A stretch of 64,000 bases of DNA from JOPF136 sp963773835 (GCA_963773835.1 CAVZCQ010000004.1:806001-870000), one strand, 5' to 3'. Shown: positions 7,425-16,508, counted from the stretch's first letter. Made by a program: numbers and translations. Notes: generated by a model from the letters alone, not told the origin.

Positions 7425-9620
7425 ATGTCCTCGCCCTCGCTCATCGGCCAGACGTTCGGCCACTATCGCATCCAGGAAAAGCTCGGCGGCGGCGGGATGG
7501 GTGTGGTGTTCAAGGCGGAAGACACGCGGCTGGGGCGCAGCGTGGCGCTGAAGTTCCTGCCCCCGGAGACGGCTCAGGATCCCGGAACCATCGAGCGCTT
7601 CCAGCGCGAGGCCCGCGCCGCCTCCGCGCTTAACCACCCCAATATCTGCACCATCTACGACATCGGGGAGCACCAGGGCCACCACTTTATGGCCATGGAG
7701 TTCCTCGAAGGCCAGACCCTGAAGCATCGCATCGAGGGCCGCCCGCTCGAGACCGAAACGATTCTCGACGTCGGCATCCAGATTGCTGACGCTCTGGACG
7801 CGGCGCACTCGAAAGGCATCGTGCACCGCGACATCAAACCCGCCAATATTTTCATCACCCCGCGCGGCCAGGCCAAAGTGCTCGATTTCGGTCTCGCCAA
7901 ACTCTCCCAGCGTCCGCCCGGCGAGTCCGGCGGCGCCACCTTTTCAGCCGGAGCAGGCGGGCCACAGGACAACCTCACCAGCCCGGGAACCGCTCTCGGA
8001 ACAGTGGCCTACATGTCGCCGGAACAGGCCCGCGGCGAGGAACTCGACGCCCGCACCGACCTCTTCTCCCTCGGCGTGGTGCTCTATGAGATGGCCACGG
8101 GACGCCAGCCGTTTTCCGGCAACACCTCCGCAATGGTATTCGAGGCCATCCTGAACCGCGCTCCCAGTTCCCCGGTGCGCGTGAACGCGAAGCTCCCGCC
8201 GGAACTCGCCGAGATCATCGAGACCGCCATGCAAAAGAACCGCAAGGCGCGCTACCAAACCGCGGCAAAGCTGCGCGAGGATCTGAAGCGGCTGAAGCAC
8301 GATTCCGATTCCGTCCGCGCGACCACGGAAAAAGGCGCGGAGAAGTCGCTCGCCGTTCTCTATTTTGAAAATCCCGGCGGCGAAAAAGAAGACGAATACT
8401 TCCGCGACGGGATCACGGAAGACATCATCACGGAGCTGTCGCGGATCAAGGAGCTGTGGGTGCTCACGCGCTCCGCCGTCCAGGCATTCCGCGACAAGCC
8501 CACGAGCGCCCCCGACGTGGGCCGCGAGCTGGGCGCCGCCTACGTGTTGGAGGGCGGCCTGCGCCGCTCCGGCAATCGTCTGCGCATCACCGCGCGCCTG
8601 GTGGAGACGGCCACGGCGCGCTCCGTCTGGGCGGAACGCTACGACCGGCAGATGGAAGACGTGTTCGCCATCCAGGACGAAATCGCGCAGAGCATCGCCA
8701 AAGCGCTGAAGCTCATGCTCACCGAGCAGGAAAAGCGCGCCATCGAGAAAGCGCCGACAACGGACGTGCAGGCCTACGATTACTATCTCCGCGGCCGCCA
8801 ATTCTTCTACCAGTTCCGCAGCAAGGGCTTCGAATTCGCCCGCCAGATGTTCGCCCGCGCCATTGTGATCGATCCGAAATTCGCGCGCGCCTATTCCGGT
8901 GTGGCCGATTGCTGTTCCTTCCTCTACATGTACTTTGAACCGAAGGAGGCGAATCTTCGCGAGGCGGACAGCGCCAGCCGCAGAGCCTTGGACCTCGATC
9001 CGGATCTGGCGGAAGCGCATGCTGCGCGCGGCCTCGCCGTCCTGCTCAGCAAGCGCTACGACGAGGCGGAGAAGGAATTCCAGACCGCCATCTCCCTGGA
9101 TCCGAAACTCTTCGAACCGTATTACTTCTATGCGCGCGCGTGCTTCGCCCGCGGCCGTCTGGAAGATGCGGCCAAGCTGTTTGCAAAAGCATCGCAGGCC
9201 AACCCGGAAGATTTTCAATGCCTAATCATGCTGGGACAGACCTACACGAGCCTGGGGCGCAAGGTGGAAGCGGTGACCGTCCGCCAGCGCGCCTTGAAGA
9301 TCATCGAGAAGCATCTGGAATTTCATCCCGATGACGCCCGGGCGCTCTACATGGGCTCGAGCGCGCTGGCCGACCTGGGACAGCGCGAGCGAGGCTTCGA
9401 ATGGGCCCAGATGGCGCTGGACATCGACCCGGAGGACCCCTCCATTCTCTACAACGTGGCCTGCTCGCTGGCCTTGCTGGGAAATTCCGAGAAAGCCATC
9501 GATTGTCTGGAGAAATCCACCCAGCGCAATGAGTTCTTCAAAGGCTGGATGGAACACGATTCCGACTTGGATTCGCTGCGTGTCAATCCCCGCTTCCAGG
9601 CCCTGCTGAAATCTATCTAG
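7425..9620 (+). CDS. cytosolic Ser/Thr protein kinase with TolB-like and TPR domains
   Basis: 731 residues. The kinase domain (about 12-285) has a glycine loop LGGGGMGVVF, the VALKFL lysine, catalytic HRDIKPANIF (D136), DFGLAKL and the APE-equivalent MSPEQA. It is followed by a region (SLAVLYFENPGG ... RLVETATARSVWAERYD) of the type linked to adenylate-cyclase/TolB-like modules, then at least five TPR repeats to the C-terminus. No transmembrane helix was found, unlike typical PknB proteins. Such kinases are expanded in Acidobacteriota; targets are unknown. The TPR part probably docks partners. The start at ATG 7425 places the kinase domain at the N-terminus as usual. Confidence 0.93.
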   Translation: MSSPSLIGQTFGHYRIQEKLGGGGMGVVFKAEDTRLGRSVALKFLPPETAQDPGTIERFQREARAASALNHPNICTIYDIGEHQGHHFMAMEFLEGQTLKHRIEGRPLETETILDVGIQIADALDAAHSKGIVHRDIKPANIFITPRGQAKVLDFGLAKLSQRPPGESGGATFSAGAGGPQDNLTSPGTALGTVAYMSPEQARGEELDARTDLFSLGVVLYEMATGRQPFSGNTSAMVFEAILNRAPSSPVRVNAKLPPELAEIIETAMQKNRKARYQTAAKLREDLKRLKHDSDSVRATTEKGAEKSLAVLYFENPGGEKEDEYFRDGITEDIITELSRIKELWVLTRSAVQAFRDKPTSAPDVGRELGAAYVLEGGLRRSGNRLRITARLVETATARSVWAERYDRQMEDVFAIQDEIAQSIAKALKLMLTEQEKRAIEKAPTTDVQAYDYYLRGRQFFYQFRSKGFEFARQMFARAIVIDPKFARAYSGVADCCSFLYMYFEPKEANLREADSASRRALDLDPDLAEAHAARGLAVLLSKRYDEAEKEFQTAISLDPKLFEPYYFYARACFARGRLEDAAKLFAKASQANPEDFQCLIMLGQTYTSLGRKVEAVTVRQRALKIIEKHLEFHPDDARALYMGSSALADLGQRERGFEWAQMALDIDPEDPSILYNVACSLALLGNSEKAIDCLEKSTQRNEFFKGWMEHDSDLDSLRVNPRFQALLKSI

Positions 9621-9623
9621 GTG

Positions 9624-9656
9624 GCACAGTCCCGAAGCATCGGGATCAGCCTGTGC
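9624..9656. repeat. nested palindrome, REP-like
   Basis: Outer arms GCACAG (9624-9629) and CTGTGC (9651-9656) enclose inner arms TCCCGA and TCGGGA (9630-9645). The same outer arms recur at 28655 and the same inner core recurs at 17779 and 61355, always outside genes. Confidence 0.7.
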
Positions 9657-9728
9657 GGCGCCTACTGGAAGCACCCCCGATCTTGCGGCCTGGCAGCCGG
9701 CCTTCTGGCGGGTCACTTGCCACTTCCA

Positions 9729-10331
9729 CTACGGCCGCTCGGTCACCGGCTTCGGACCGCGGTTGGGCAGCGGACTCTTCGCGCCGCCCTTTGCTTCGCC
9801 CGCCAGCAGCGCCTCCAGGCTCCCGTAGGCGTAAATCGTGGGCGCTTTGTCCTGCATCAGGCCGCCGGTATCGGCGGTGGGACCGTAGTTGCTGTGCAGG
9901 CTGCGTCCCAGCATGCGCAGCATGGCCATTTGCTGGCCGCGATGGTGCGAGGTGTGCGTCAGGCGGCGCGTCATCACCCACGCGCGGGAACGCTGGACGT
10001 CGAAAAATGTGGTTTCGCCCTCCCACCAGCTTTCATCCTTCGACTGCAACGCGGCCAGGCGCTTCCCGCTGTCTTCCGCATAGCGTCTGATGAATTCGAG
10101 TCGAGTCTCCGGCGTAGGCAGCGGCGGCGCGCCCACGTCGATGCCCAGCATGTTTTTGAACCACAGGTTTTCGCTCACGCACTGGTGGACCATCTGCTCG
10201 CGCACGCTGCGCCCGCGCGCATCGGCGGCGTTCGGACGCACCGGCAGGTCCTCATCGCGGAACTCGCTCCACACGCTCAGCACTTTGATCCGTTCGGTGG
10301 CGTAGGTTTCGATCAGGAATTCGTAGCGCAT
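9729..10331 (-). CDS. DinB-family protein
   Basis: A 200-residue protein of the DinB/YfiT four-helix-bundle type, in which three histidines bind a metal ion. Candidate ligands are the H of VHQCVSENLWF and the two in THTSHHRGQQ, at the expected spacing late in the domain. Family members are thiol-dependent transferases or detoxification enzymes, and the substrate cannot be predicted. ATG 10331 is preferred over the upstream GTG at 10340 because an AGG lies about seven bases upstream. Its 3' end faces the kinase gene; the nested palindrome lies between them and could end both transcripts. Confidence 0.8.
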   Translation of the reverse strand: MRYEFLIETYATERIKVLSVWSEFRDEDLPVRPNAADARGRSVREQMVHQCVSENLWFKNMLGIDVGAPPLPTPETRLEFIRRYAEDSGKRLAALQSKDESWWEGETTFFDVQRSRAWVMTRRLTHTSHHRGQQMAMLRMLGRSLHSNYGPTADTGGLMQDKAPTIYAYGSLEALLAGEAKGGAKSPLPNRGPKPVTERP

Positions 10332-10465
10332 AAGCGGCACCTCGGCAGGAGATGGGGCATCTTCGCACTGCGCGGATTCACGGTCAACGCCCCCACGCCA
10401 AACTATGCGCGCGTCCCCCCCGCAGGCCGCTCGATCGGCTACAATCCCTGGCGGAACGCAGGACC

Positions 10466-11332
10466 ATGATTCGCCATCTCACGATTGCCGCAGCCGCCTT
10501 GCTTCTCGCGATCTCCGCCTCGCTGGCGCAGGACGAAACGGACCTCCAATCGATGTACATCGACTCGCAATTCCAGGCTGCCGTCGGGGAGATTCCCCGG
10601 CTCGCCTGGTTTCTGCCCGACGGCACCATAGCCGCTCAGGACCGCTCACCGGACATCGTCCTGTACTCGCGGTCGGAGAGAGTGCAACCGGCCCACTTGC
10701 GAATCAGCCTCTCGCCGGAAGAAATACGACGGTTGAGGCCCAAGTATCATGTCGCGTGCGATGTGTCAGTGCAGGAGGAGCTGCCGGTCCTCTCGATCTA
10801 TACGTCCTTAGCGCGCCCCGCCGGGGAAAACCCGCAGGTCCTCTCCACCGGCAGGCCGTTTCCAGGTCTCGTAGCCGGCTTCCGGCAAGAAACGCTCCGC
10901 GGGCGAGCGGCGGTCGAAGTGTGGAAAAAAATGCAGCCCGTGGATGCGAACCAACTGAGAAATGCGAGGCAGATCCGGCGCGACGGATTCGCGTTTTCCT
11001 ATTCGCTGGCTGCGCTGTATAGCGGGCCGGAAAAGGAAGTGACGCGCATCGGGATGTTTCTGCACGCGGCCGACGGCAATATCATCGCCGCCCACATCGG
11101 GAACATTCATGGTGAATGGTGCGCGGACTGCGCGACTCCTGCGTTCGCCGACGGAATTGAACGCATCTACTCGGTCGAGAATATGTTCACCGCGCCGGCG
11201 TTTCCCTACCCGGTACTGATGCTCGACACGAGCACGATGGAAGGAAGATCCATTTCGCTCGAGACGTTTTCGGCCTCGCGCGAATACAGCCGGCACCTGT
11301 TCTACGAATACGTGGTGGGATGCTTCGATTGA
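10466..11332 (+). CDS. exported protein of unknown function
   Basis: 288 residues beginning with a clear Sec signal peptide (MIRHLTIAAAALLLAISASLAQ, cleavage after SLAQ is likely). The mature part has no domain I recognise. It contains a WCADCATP segment (a CxxC pair) near residue 220, which could form a disulfide after export. ATG 10466 is chosen because it starts the signal peptide; the frame is open upstream but with unlikely sequence. Its end overlaps the start of the M28 peptidase gene by 13 bases, so the two probably form an operon and may act in the same compartment. Confidence 0.7.
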   Translation: MIRHLTIAAAALLLAISASLAQDETDLQSMYIDSQFQAAVGEIPRLAWFLPDGTIAAQDRSPDIVLYSRSERVQPAHLRISLSPEEIRRLRPKYHVACDVSVQEELPVLSIYTSLARPAGENPQVLSTGRPFPGLVAGFRQETLRGRAAVEVWKKMQPVDANQLRNARQIRRDGFAFSYSLAALYSGPEKEVTRIGMFLHAADGNIIAAHIGNIHGEWCADCATPAFADGIERIYSVENMFTAPAFPYPVLMLDTSTMEGRSISLETFSASREYSRHLFYEYVVGCFD

Positions 11333-12219
11333 GCCAAGTCGCGAGCGGAGCACACACTCCGCTTCCCGCCCAGACTCAGCTTCGAAGAACTGTCTCTCTC
11401 CTGGCCGGCCTGATTTGCGTGGCCGTCTGCTCTGCGGGCCTGCCCTTTTCGGCTCAAAAGGTGACTTTCGAGGTCGGGGTGATCCCGCAGGAAGTCATTG
11501 CCCAACGATTGAATCGTCTGCGCTCAAAAGATGCCCAACGAGAGGCCGAACTTAAGGCCATGTTCGAGGAAGCGGGTTGCGCCGGAGACCGCATTGCCGA
11601 AGAGACCGTGCGCCCCAAGGACCCGCCAAACATCATTTGCACTCTCCCCGGCACAACGAAATCACTGATCATCGTAAGCGCTCATTTCGATCACGTTCGG
11701 GAGGGCGACGGAGCCGTGGACGATTGGAGCGGTGCTTCCCTGCTCCCCAGCTTGTACGAAGCCATGAAGGTAAGCCCGCGAAATCACACGATCCAGTTCA
11801 TTGGATTTACGGATGAAGAAAAGGGCCTGGTGGGCTCCAGGTTCCACGTGAAGCATCTCGCCGAGGAACAGCTCTCCACCATCAAGGCCGTGGTGAATTT
11901 GGAGTGCCTCGGGCTCGCTTCCACGGAGGTCTGGGTCCATGCTGCGGATTCAAGCCTGCTCAGCGCTCTTGCCGCGCTGGCTCAAGCGGAGCACACGCGG
12001 GTGCAAGGTGTAGATGTTCAAGCGGTCGGAAACGATGACACGCAGCCTTTTCGCGACAAGAAGATTCCAACCATCACGATCCATTCCCTGACACAGACAA
12101 CGCTTCCAATCCTCCACTCGCGGAAGGACATCCTTGCCGTAGTGAATCTCCAGCGACTCAACGAGTCCTACCGTCTGGTTGCACAATACGTGGCCTTTCT
12201 CGATCGAGTGCTCAAATAG
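11320..12219 (+). CDS. exported M28-family zinc peptidase
   Basis: 299 residues with a hydrophobic signal segment around residues 25-46 (LLAGLICVAVCSAGLPFS). The M28 di-zinc ligands are visible in order: H in VSAHFDHV, D in VDDWSGAS, the catalytic/ligand Glu pair in FTDEEKGLVGS, and NDDTQPF followed by a late H in ILHSRKD. These enzymes remove N-terminal amino acids outside the cytoplasm. The start overlaps the preceding gene's end by 13 bases, suggesting translational coupling. The mature protein is about 250 residues, at the short end for the family, with no added PA or PPC domain. Confidence 0.85.
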   Translation: MLRLSQVASGAHTPLPAQTQLRRTVSLLAGLICVAVCSAGLPFSAQKVTFEVGVIPQEVIAQRLNRLRSKDAQREAELKAMFEEAGCAGDRIAEETVRPKDPPNIICTLPGTTKSLIIVSAHFDHVREGDGAVDDWSGASLLPSLYEAMKVSPRNHTIQFIGFTDEEKGLVGSRFHVKHLAEEQLSTIKAVVNLECLGLASTEVWVHAADSSLLSALAALAQAEHTRVQGVDVQAVGNDDTQPFRDKKIPTITIHSLTQTTLPILHSRKDILAVVNLQRLNESYRLVAQYVAFLDRVLK

Positions 12220-12259
12220 GTGCGGTAAGCGCACTCATCCAGCTTCGTTGGGTTGCCGC

Positions 12260-12298
12260 GAAAACGAAAACGCCGTCCCGACGATTCGAGACGGCGTT
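12260..12298 (-). terminator. intrinsic terminator of the AAA+ operon
   Basis: On the minus strand a stem AACGCCGTC/GACGGCGTT (12290-12298 with 12269-12277), extended by an inner CGA/TCG pair, is followed by the T-rich tail TTCGTTTT. It lies just after the AAA+ gene end at 12335 and close to the end of the convergent M28 gene. Confidence 0.8.
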
Positions 12299-12334
12299 CG
12301 GAGAGGGAATGCGATTGGGCTGGACTGGAAATCG

Positions 12335-13567
12335 TTACAGCGAGCCGCGACGCGTGCTGCGATCGCTGCCGCGCGGTGCGGCCGCCGGCGCAGGCATGGC
12401 AACGGGGCGTTGTTCGGCCGGACGCGACTTCGCGTCGGCGAGACTCGCGGCGGCGGTGGCATTCACCGCGCGGCCGCCGGGCGCCTGGGCCACGTGCGCG
12501 AACGCGCCGAGCGCTGGACCTCCAGCGGGAACCAGCGCGCCGCCCGATTCGCGGAAGAAGCGCAGGCGCTGATTGCCGGCGTCGTTGTTGACGGTCAGCA
12601 CGTCGCCAAACTGGATCTGTCCCGTGGCCAGCAGGTTGGCCAGCGGATACACCAGATACTTCTCGATGGCGCGCTTCAGGTGCCGCGCACCGTATTTGAT
12701 GTCCGTGCCTTCGCCGAGCAGGAATTCGCGCGCGTCGGTCTCGATGTGGAAAACAAACTGGCTGCGCGCCGTCTCGAGCACCCTCTGCTGCACCATGTCC
12801 AGCTCGATGTCCAACACCTGTTCGAGCTGGTCGCGGCGCAGCGGGTGGAACACCACGGTTTTGTCGATGCGGTTGATGAATTCCGGCGAGAACTTTTTGC
12901 GCGCGGACTGCGTGGCCGTGTTCTGGATTTTCTGGTCCATGCGCTCGGCTTTGTCGGTGGGCTGCACGAAGCCCATTCTCCCGGTCATCATCTCGCTGAT
13001 TTCCACGCCGCCGAGGTTCGAGGTCATGAAAATGATGCACTGCGAGAGGTCCACGCGCCGGTTGTCGCCCAGCGTCAGCGTGGCTTTGTCCAGGATGCCG
13101 AGCAGGAGCTGCCACAGCGCGTCGGAAGCCTTTTCAATCTCGTCGAAGAGGACAAAGCTGAGTTTCAGTTCTTCCGTATGAAACTTCGCCAGCTCTTCCT
13201 GGGTGATCAACGGATGGGTTTCGCGATGGCCCAGATACCCTGGCGGCGAACCCACCAGTTTCGCGATTTCGTGTGAGTGCTGGAATTCGGCGCAATCCAC
13301 TTTGATGAAGGCGCGCGGGTCGCCGAACAGGGTCTGCGCGGCCACTTCCACGATGCGCGTCTTGCCGGAGCCGGTGGGCCCGAGGAACAGCAGATTGGCC
13401 ACTGGCCGGCCCGTGGGATTCAGTCCGGCGCCGAACACCTGGTAAGCGTCCACCACGGCCGCGAGGGCTTCCTGCTGGCCGACGATGCGGCCCCTCAGGG
13501 CAGCCTCGAAATTGAGGGTCTCCGGGCTGCGGCGGTTGGGATCGAGTTCCTGAGTTGTATGCAGCAT
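12335..13567 (-). CDS. single-ring ClpB/ClpA-like AAA+ ATPase
   Basis: 410 residues containing one Clp-type AAA+ module: Walker A GPTGSGKT (63-70), pore loop GYLG (110-113), Walker B VLFDE (139-143), sensor 1 N184 in MTSN, arginine finger R233 in FINRID, and sensor 2 R295 in GARHLKR. The sequence matches the second ATPase ring (D2) of ClpB; the N-domain, first ring and coiled-coil middle domain are missing. The last 60 residues are Ala/Pro-rich and probably disordered. It likely unfolds or remodels proteins using the aromatic pore loop. No ClpP-docking tripeptide was recognised. It is 14 bases downstream of a small partner gene, and an intrinsic terminator follows. The start is ATG 13567; the frame is open upstream but overlaps the partner gene. 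Confidence 0.87.
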   Translation of the reverse strand: MLHTTQELDPNRRSPETLNFEAALRGRIVGQQEALAAVVDAYQVFGAGLNPTGRPVANLLFLGPTGSGKTRIVEVAAQTLFGDPRAFIKVDCAEFQHSHEIAKLVGSPPGYLGHRETHPLITQEELAKFHTEELKLSFVLFDEIEKASDALWQLLLGILDKATLTLGDNRRVDLSQCIIFMTSNLGGVEISEMMTGRMGFVQPTDKAERMDQKIQNTATQSARKKFSPEFINRIDKTVVFHPLRRDQLEQVLDIELDMVQQRVLETARSQFVFHIETDAREFLLGEGTDIKYGARHLKRAIEKYLVYPLANLLATGQIQFGDVLTVNNDAGNQRLRFFRESGGALVPAGGPALGAFAHVAQAPGGRAVNATAAASLADAKSRPAEQRPVAMPAPAAAPRGSDRSTRRGSL

Positions 13568-13581
13568 GTGCGCGTCTCCGC

Positions 13582-14037
13582 CTAATCTCCCGCGGCGGGC
13601 CTGCGGGGTGCACCCGTGGCCTGCCGGCTGAGAATCTGAGGCCTCCGCTCGAACTGGTGAATTTTGGATTCCAGCGCCGCATTCAGCGTGCGCAGCAGGG
13701 TGATCACTTCGCGGACAACTACCGGGGGATGCGCCATCTGCAACAGCGTCGGCGAAAGCTCGCCCAGATCCGCCACCAGCGCATGGAGTTGGTTCAACAG
13801 CCGGTCCAGGCCTCCGGTTTCCGGCTGGTAGAGTTCCATGGCGTGCGCGGTGCGCTCCTGCAACTGCGGCCAATTCAGGTCCAGGAAGGGATGCTGGCGG
13901 GAGACGTCGCGCATCACGTCGTCGGTAATGCGGGGACGCGGGCCCAGGCAGGCCAGATGCAACTGCCTCACTTTCCCGCGCTGGCGGACGTTGTGCACCA
14001 GGTAATAGGCATTGCCCTTGCGCCTTACGAATGCCAC
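13582..14037 (-). CDS. conserved-looking hypothetical protein in operon with the AAA+ ATPase
   Basis: 151 residues, not recognised. It opens with MAFVRRKGNAYYLVHNVRQR, a basic, aromatic segment reminiscent of small nucleic-acid-binding or transposon-linked N-termini. A mostly helical region follows (ELSPTLLQM, VVREVITLLRTLNAALESKI) and a basic tail. It ends 14 bases before the ATPase gene, so it is a candidate adaptor or substrate-recognition partner for a ClpB-like ring that lacks its own N-domain. This role is inferred from gene order alone. Confidence 0.65.
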   Translation of the reverse strand: MAFVRRKGNAYYLVHNVRQRGKVRQLHLACLGPRPRITDDVMRDVSRQHPFLDLNWPQLQERTAHAMELYQPETGGLDRLLNQLHALVADLGELSPTLLQMAHPPVVVREVITLLRTLNAALESKIHQFERRPQILSRQATGAPRRPAAGD

Positions 14038-14227
14038 TTTCGTTCTCCCTGCGGCCTTTTTGCTGCCTCGTTGCGCCCTCGTACTGGCCGCCGATGACTG
14101 TAGTGTGCCGGCGTTCCACTACGCCGACAATGGCCCGTCAGTACCACCCAGAATCCAACCATCGGACAGGCGGTTCCCCTCGTACCAGTTTCCGACGGCC
14201 GCGAGCCCCGCTCGGGAATCCACATTT

Positions 14228-14283
14228 TCCTGTGTGTTCTCTCTGCGCCTCTCTGCGTTCTCTGCGTCTCTGCGTTATCCTTT
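14228..14283. repeat. low-complexity CTCTGCG-type repeat
   Basis: Several near-copies of the phrase CTCTGCGTT/CTCTGCGCC follow each other in the gap between the divergent AAA+ and ATL genes. Such runs create spurious open frames reading AETQRTQRGAE. They resemble widespread intergenic repeats of soil bacteria. No coding function is supported. Confidence 0.6.
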
Positions 14284-14304
14284 TCCGCTGTTCCTGGAGG
14301 CCCC

Positions 14305-14628
14305 ATGTCCTGGGCTCCCGTCTATCGCTGGGTGAGGCGAATCCCCCGGGGCCGCGCGGTGACCTACGGCCAACTGGCGCGCGCGCTGCATCTTCCCGGC
14401 GGCGCCCGCACCGCCGGCCGAGCCATGGCCGCGTGTCCGAAGGGCGTCCCCTGGCACCGCGTTCTCGGCGCGGGCGGCCGCATCCTCGTGCGCGAGCCGT
14501 ACGCTTCCTACCAGCGGCAATTGCTGGCGCGAGAAGGCGTCCAGTTCTTCGGCGCACGCGTGGATCTGGCGCGCCACCAGTGGAAGCCTGCGCGTGCGCT
14601 CAAATCGCGCCAGCATCGCCGCGTGTGA
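14305..14628 (+). CDS. alkyltransferase-like protein (ATL; MGMT fold with Trp in place of the active Cys)
   Basis: 107 residues, a free-standing methylguanine-methyltransferase DNA-binding domain. The active-site motif PCHRV is PWHRV here (W50), the defining change of ATL proteins, which bind O6-alkylguanine without repairing it and hand the lesion to nucleotide excision repair. The family tyrosine (Y21 in VTYGQLA) and the intercalating arginine region (GARTAGRAM) are present. It stands 17 bases before an ABC transporter ATPase gene on the same strand, probably a chance neighbour or shared transcript. ATG 14305 follows a CTGGAGG ribosome site. Confidence 0.9.
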   Translation: MSWAPVYRWVRRIPRGRAVTYGQLARALHLPGGARTAGRAMAACPKGVPWHRVLGAGGRILVREPYASYQRQLLAREGVQFFGARVDLARHQWKPARALKSRQHRRV

Positions 14629-14645
14629 TATAACTCAAAATTGCC

Positions 14646-15566
14646 GTGAGTGAAGCTATCGTACAGGTCCGCGACCTCACCAAGCGTTACGGCGACGTGG
14701 AGGCACTTCGCGGCGTCAGCTTTGAAATTGCCGAGGGCGAAGTCTTTGGCCTGCTGGGGCCGAACGGCGCCGGAAAAACCACCACCGTCGAAATCCTGGA
14801 GGGGATGCGCCAGGCCGACGGCGGCACCGCCACCGTCTCCGGCCTGGATCCGCGGAAGGGCGGCGCGCAGTTCAAACGCACGGTGGGCGCCGTGCTTCAA
14901 TCCACCTCGCTGCCGGACAAACTGCGCGTGGACGAAGCGTTGTCCCTCTTCGCCCAGCTCTACGGCAGCCACGCCGACCGCGGCGCGCTGCTGCGCCGGT
15001 TCGGGCTGGAAGAGAAACGGCATGCCTTCTACGGCAAACTCTCGGGCGGGCAGAAGCAGCGGCTGGCCATCGCCCTGGCCCTGGTGCATCAGCCGCGCGT
15101 GGTCTTCCTGGACGAGCCCACGGCCGGCCTCGACCCCCAGGTGCGCCGCGAGATCTACGACATCATTGAGGAGCTGCGCCGCGAGAAAAAAACCGTGCTG
15201 CTCACCACCCACTACATTGAAGAGGCCGAGCGGCTGTGCGAACGCGTGGCCATCATCGATCACGGGAAAGTGATCGCGATGGGCACGCCGCGCGAGCTGA
15301 AGCAGCGCTCCGCCGGCACCACGCGCATCGAGGTGTCGCTGGCCAAACCCGCGGACGATGCGGAGCTGCGCGCGCTCGACGGCGTGGCCGATTGCCGCGC
15401 CCTCGACGGCCGCACCGTGCTGCACTCCACGCGCCCGCCGCAGACCATCGTGGCGCTGGTCAAACACCTGGAAGCCCACGGGAACGAGCTGCAGAGCCTG
15501 GAAATCGTCACCCCTTCGCTCGAAGACGTGTTCATCGAGATGACCGGCCGGCGTTTGAGGGAGTGA
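14646..15566 (+). CDS. ABC-2 type transporter ATP-binding protein
   Basis: 306 residues. Walker A GPNGAGKTT near residue 40, signature LSGGQKQRLAIA, Walker B VVFLDEPTAGLDP, and the switch His in LLTTHYIEE are all present. The C-terminal extension (from about residue 215) is the type found in drug/polysaccharide/gliding-type ABC-2 exporters. It starts with GTG at 14646 (VSEAIVQVRDL); no ATG is in a better place. The permease gene begins 30 bases downstream, so the pair makes one exporter. Substrate unknown. Confidence 0.93.
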   Translation: MSEAIVQVRDLTKRYGDVEALRGVSFEIAEGEVFGLLGPNGAGKTTTVEILEGMRQADGGTATVSGLDPRKGGAQFKRTVGAVLQSTSLPDKLRVDEALSLFAQLYGSHADRGALLRRFGLEEKRHAFYGKLSGGQKQRLAIALALVHQPRVVFLDEPTAGLDPQVRREIYDIIEELRREKKTVLLTTHYIEEAERLCERVAIIDHGKVIAMGTPRELKQRSAGTTRIEVSLAKPADDAELRALDGVADCRALDGRTVLHSTRPPQTIVALVKHLEAHGNELQSLEIVTPSLEDVFIEMTGRRLRE

Positions 15567-15596
15567 GAGGTCAGAGAGGAGCAATCGCATCGCAGC

Positions 15597-16508
15597 ATGA
15601 GACACGCCTGGACACTCACGCTCTTCCGCCTGCGGCTGGCCACGCGCAACCGCGCCTTCCTGGTGTTCGGCATCATCATCCCGCTCGTGTTTTTGTTCCT
15701 GTTCGCGGCCGTATTCGCCAAAAAGGGCGGACCGGCCGTGGCCTACGTGCTCGCGTCCGTGCTGGCCATGAGCGTGATGGGCAGCTTCTGGGGGCTGAGC
15801 CAGCAACTCGTGATTTTCCGCGAGCAGGGCATCCTGCGGCGCTTCCGGCTGGCGCCCCTCGGCGCAGGCACTATGCTGGCCTCCAGCATCATGTCCAATT
15901 TGATCCTGATGGTTCCAGGGATCGCGGCAGAAATTGGCGTGGCGCGCTGGGTGCTGCACATGAATAGTTGGGGAAATCTGCTGAGCGTCTTTGTCCTCTC
16001 CGGGCTGGGTGCGGTGACGTTTGCCACCCTGGGACTGGTGGTGGCCAGCGTGGCCAACTCCATGATGGAGACGCAGGTGATCAACCAGCTCCTGTGGCTC
16101 TCGTTTATTCTGCTTTCCGGCGTGGCCATTCCGCTGCCGGCGCTTCCCGTCTGGCTGCAGAGAGTAGCGCTCTATCTTCCCGCCACCTACCTGGTCACCG
16201 GGCTGGAACGCGCGCTCATCCAGTTCACTTCGCTTCCGCACCTCGGCCCGGAGATTGCATCTCTCGGCGGCTCCGCGCTCCTGGCTTTCTTCGTCTGCCA
16301 GCAGACTTTCCGCTGGGAGCCGGAAGAAAAAATGCCCCGCCAGGCGAAACTCTGGGTGGCCGCGGCGCTGATCCCGTTCCTGCTGCTGGGCGCGTGGGAG
16401 ACGAAGCAGGGCGGCCGGCTCTCCGAAGCGCGCTCGATCTTCCAAACCACTTTCCAGGAACGGCCGGCGCAGCGGGCCAACCCGGCGCCGCTTCCCGAGA
16501 AGCCGTAG
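15597..16508 (+). CDS. ABC-2 type transporter permease
   Basis: 303 residues with six to seven predicted membrane helices, beginning with LFRLRLATRNRAFLVFGIII near the N-terminus, typical of ABC-2 permeases. The conserved ABC-2 region SFILLSGVAIPLPALPVWLQ is followed by LPATYLVTGLERAL. An extra helix (KLWVAAALIPFLLLGAW) and a polar tail lie after the usual end. It follows the ATPase gene at 30 bases and is its membrane partner. Confidence 0.88.
   Translation: MRHAWTLTLFRLRLATRNRAFLVFGIIIPLVFLFLFAAVFAKKGGPAVAYVLASVLAMSVMGSFWGLSQQLVIFREQGILRRFRLAPLGAGTMLASSIMSNLILMVPGIAAEIGVARWVLHMNSWGNLLSVFVLSGLGAVTFATLGLVVASVANSMMETQVINQLLWLSFILLSGVAIPLPALPVWLQRVALYLPATYLVTGLERALIQFTSLPHLGPEIASLGGSALLAFFVCQQTFRWEPEEKMPRQAKLWVAAALIPFLLLGAWETKQGGRLSEARSIFQTTFQERPAQRANPAPLPEKP

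Noticed and set aside
14025..14557. Open frames reading AETQRTQRGAE and TQRRRERREAQRE
   Set aside because: They are translations of the CTCTGCG-type low-complexity repeat, not genes.
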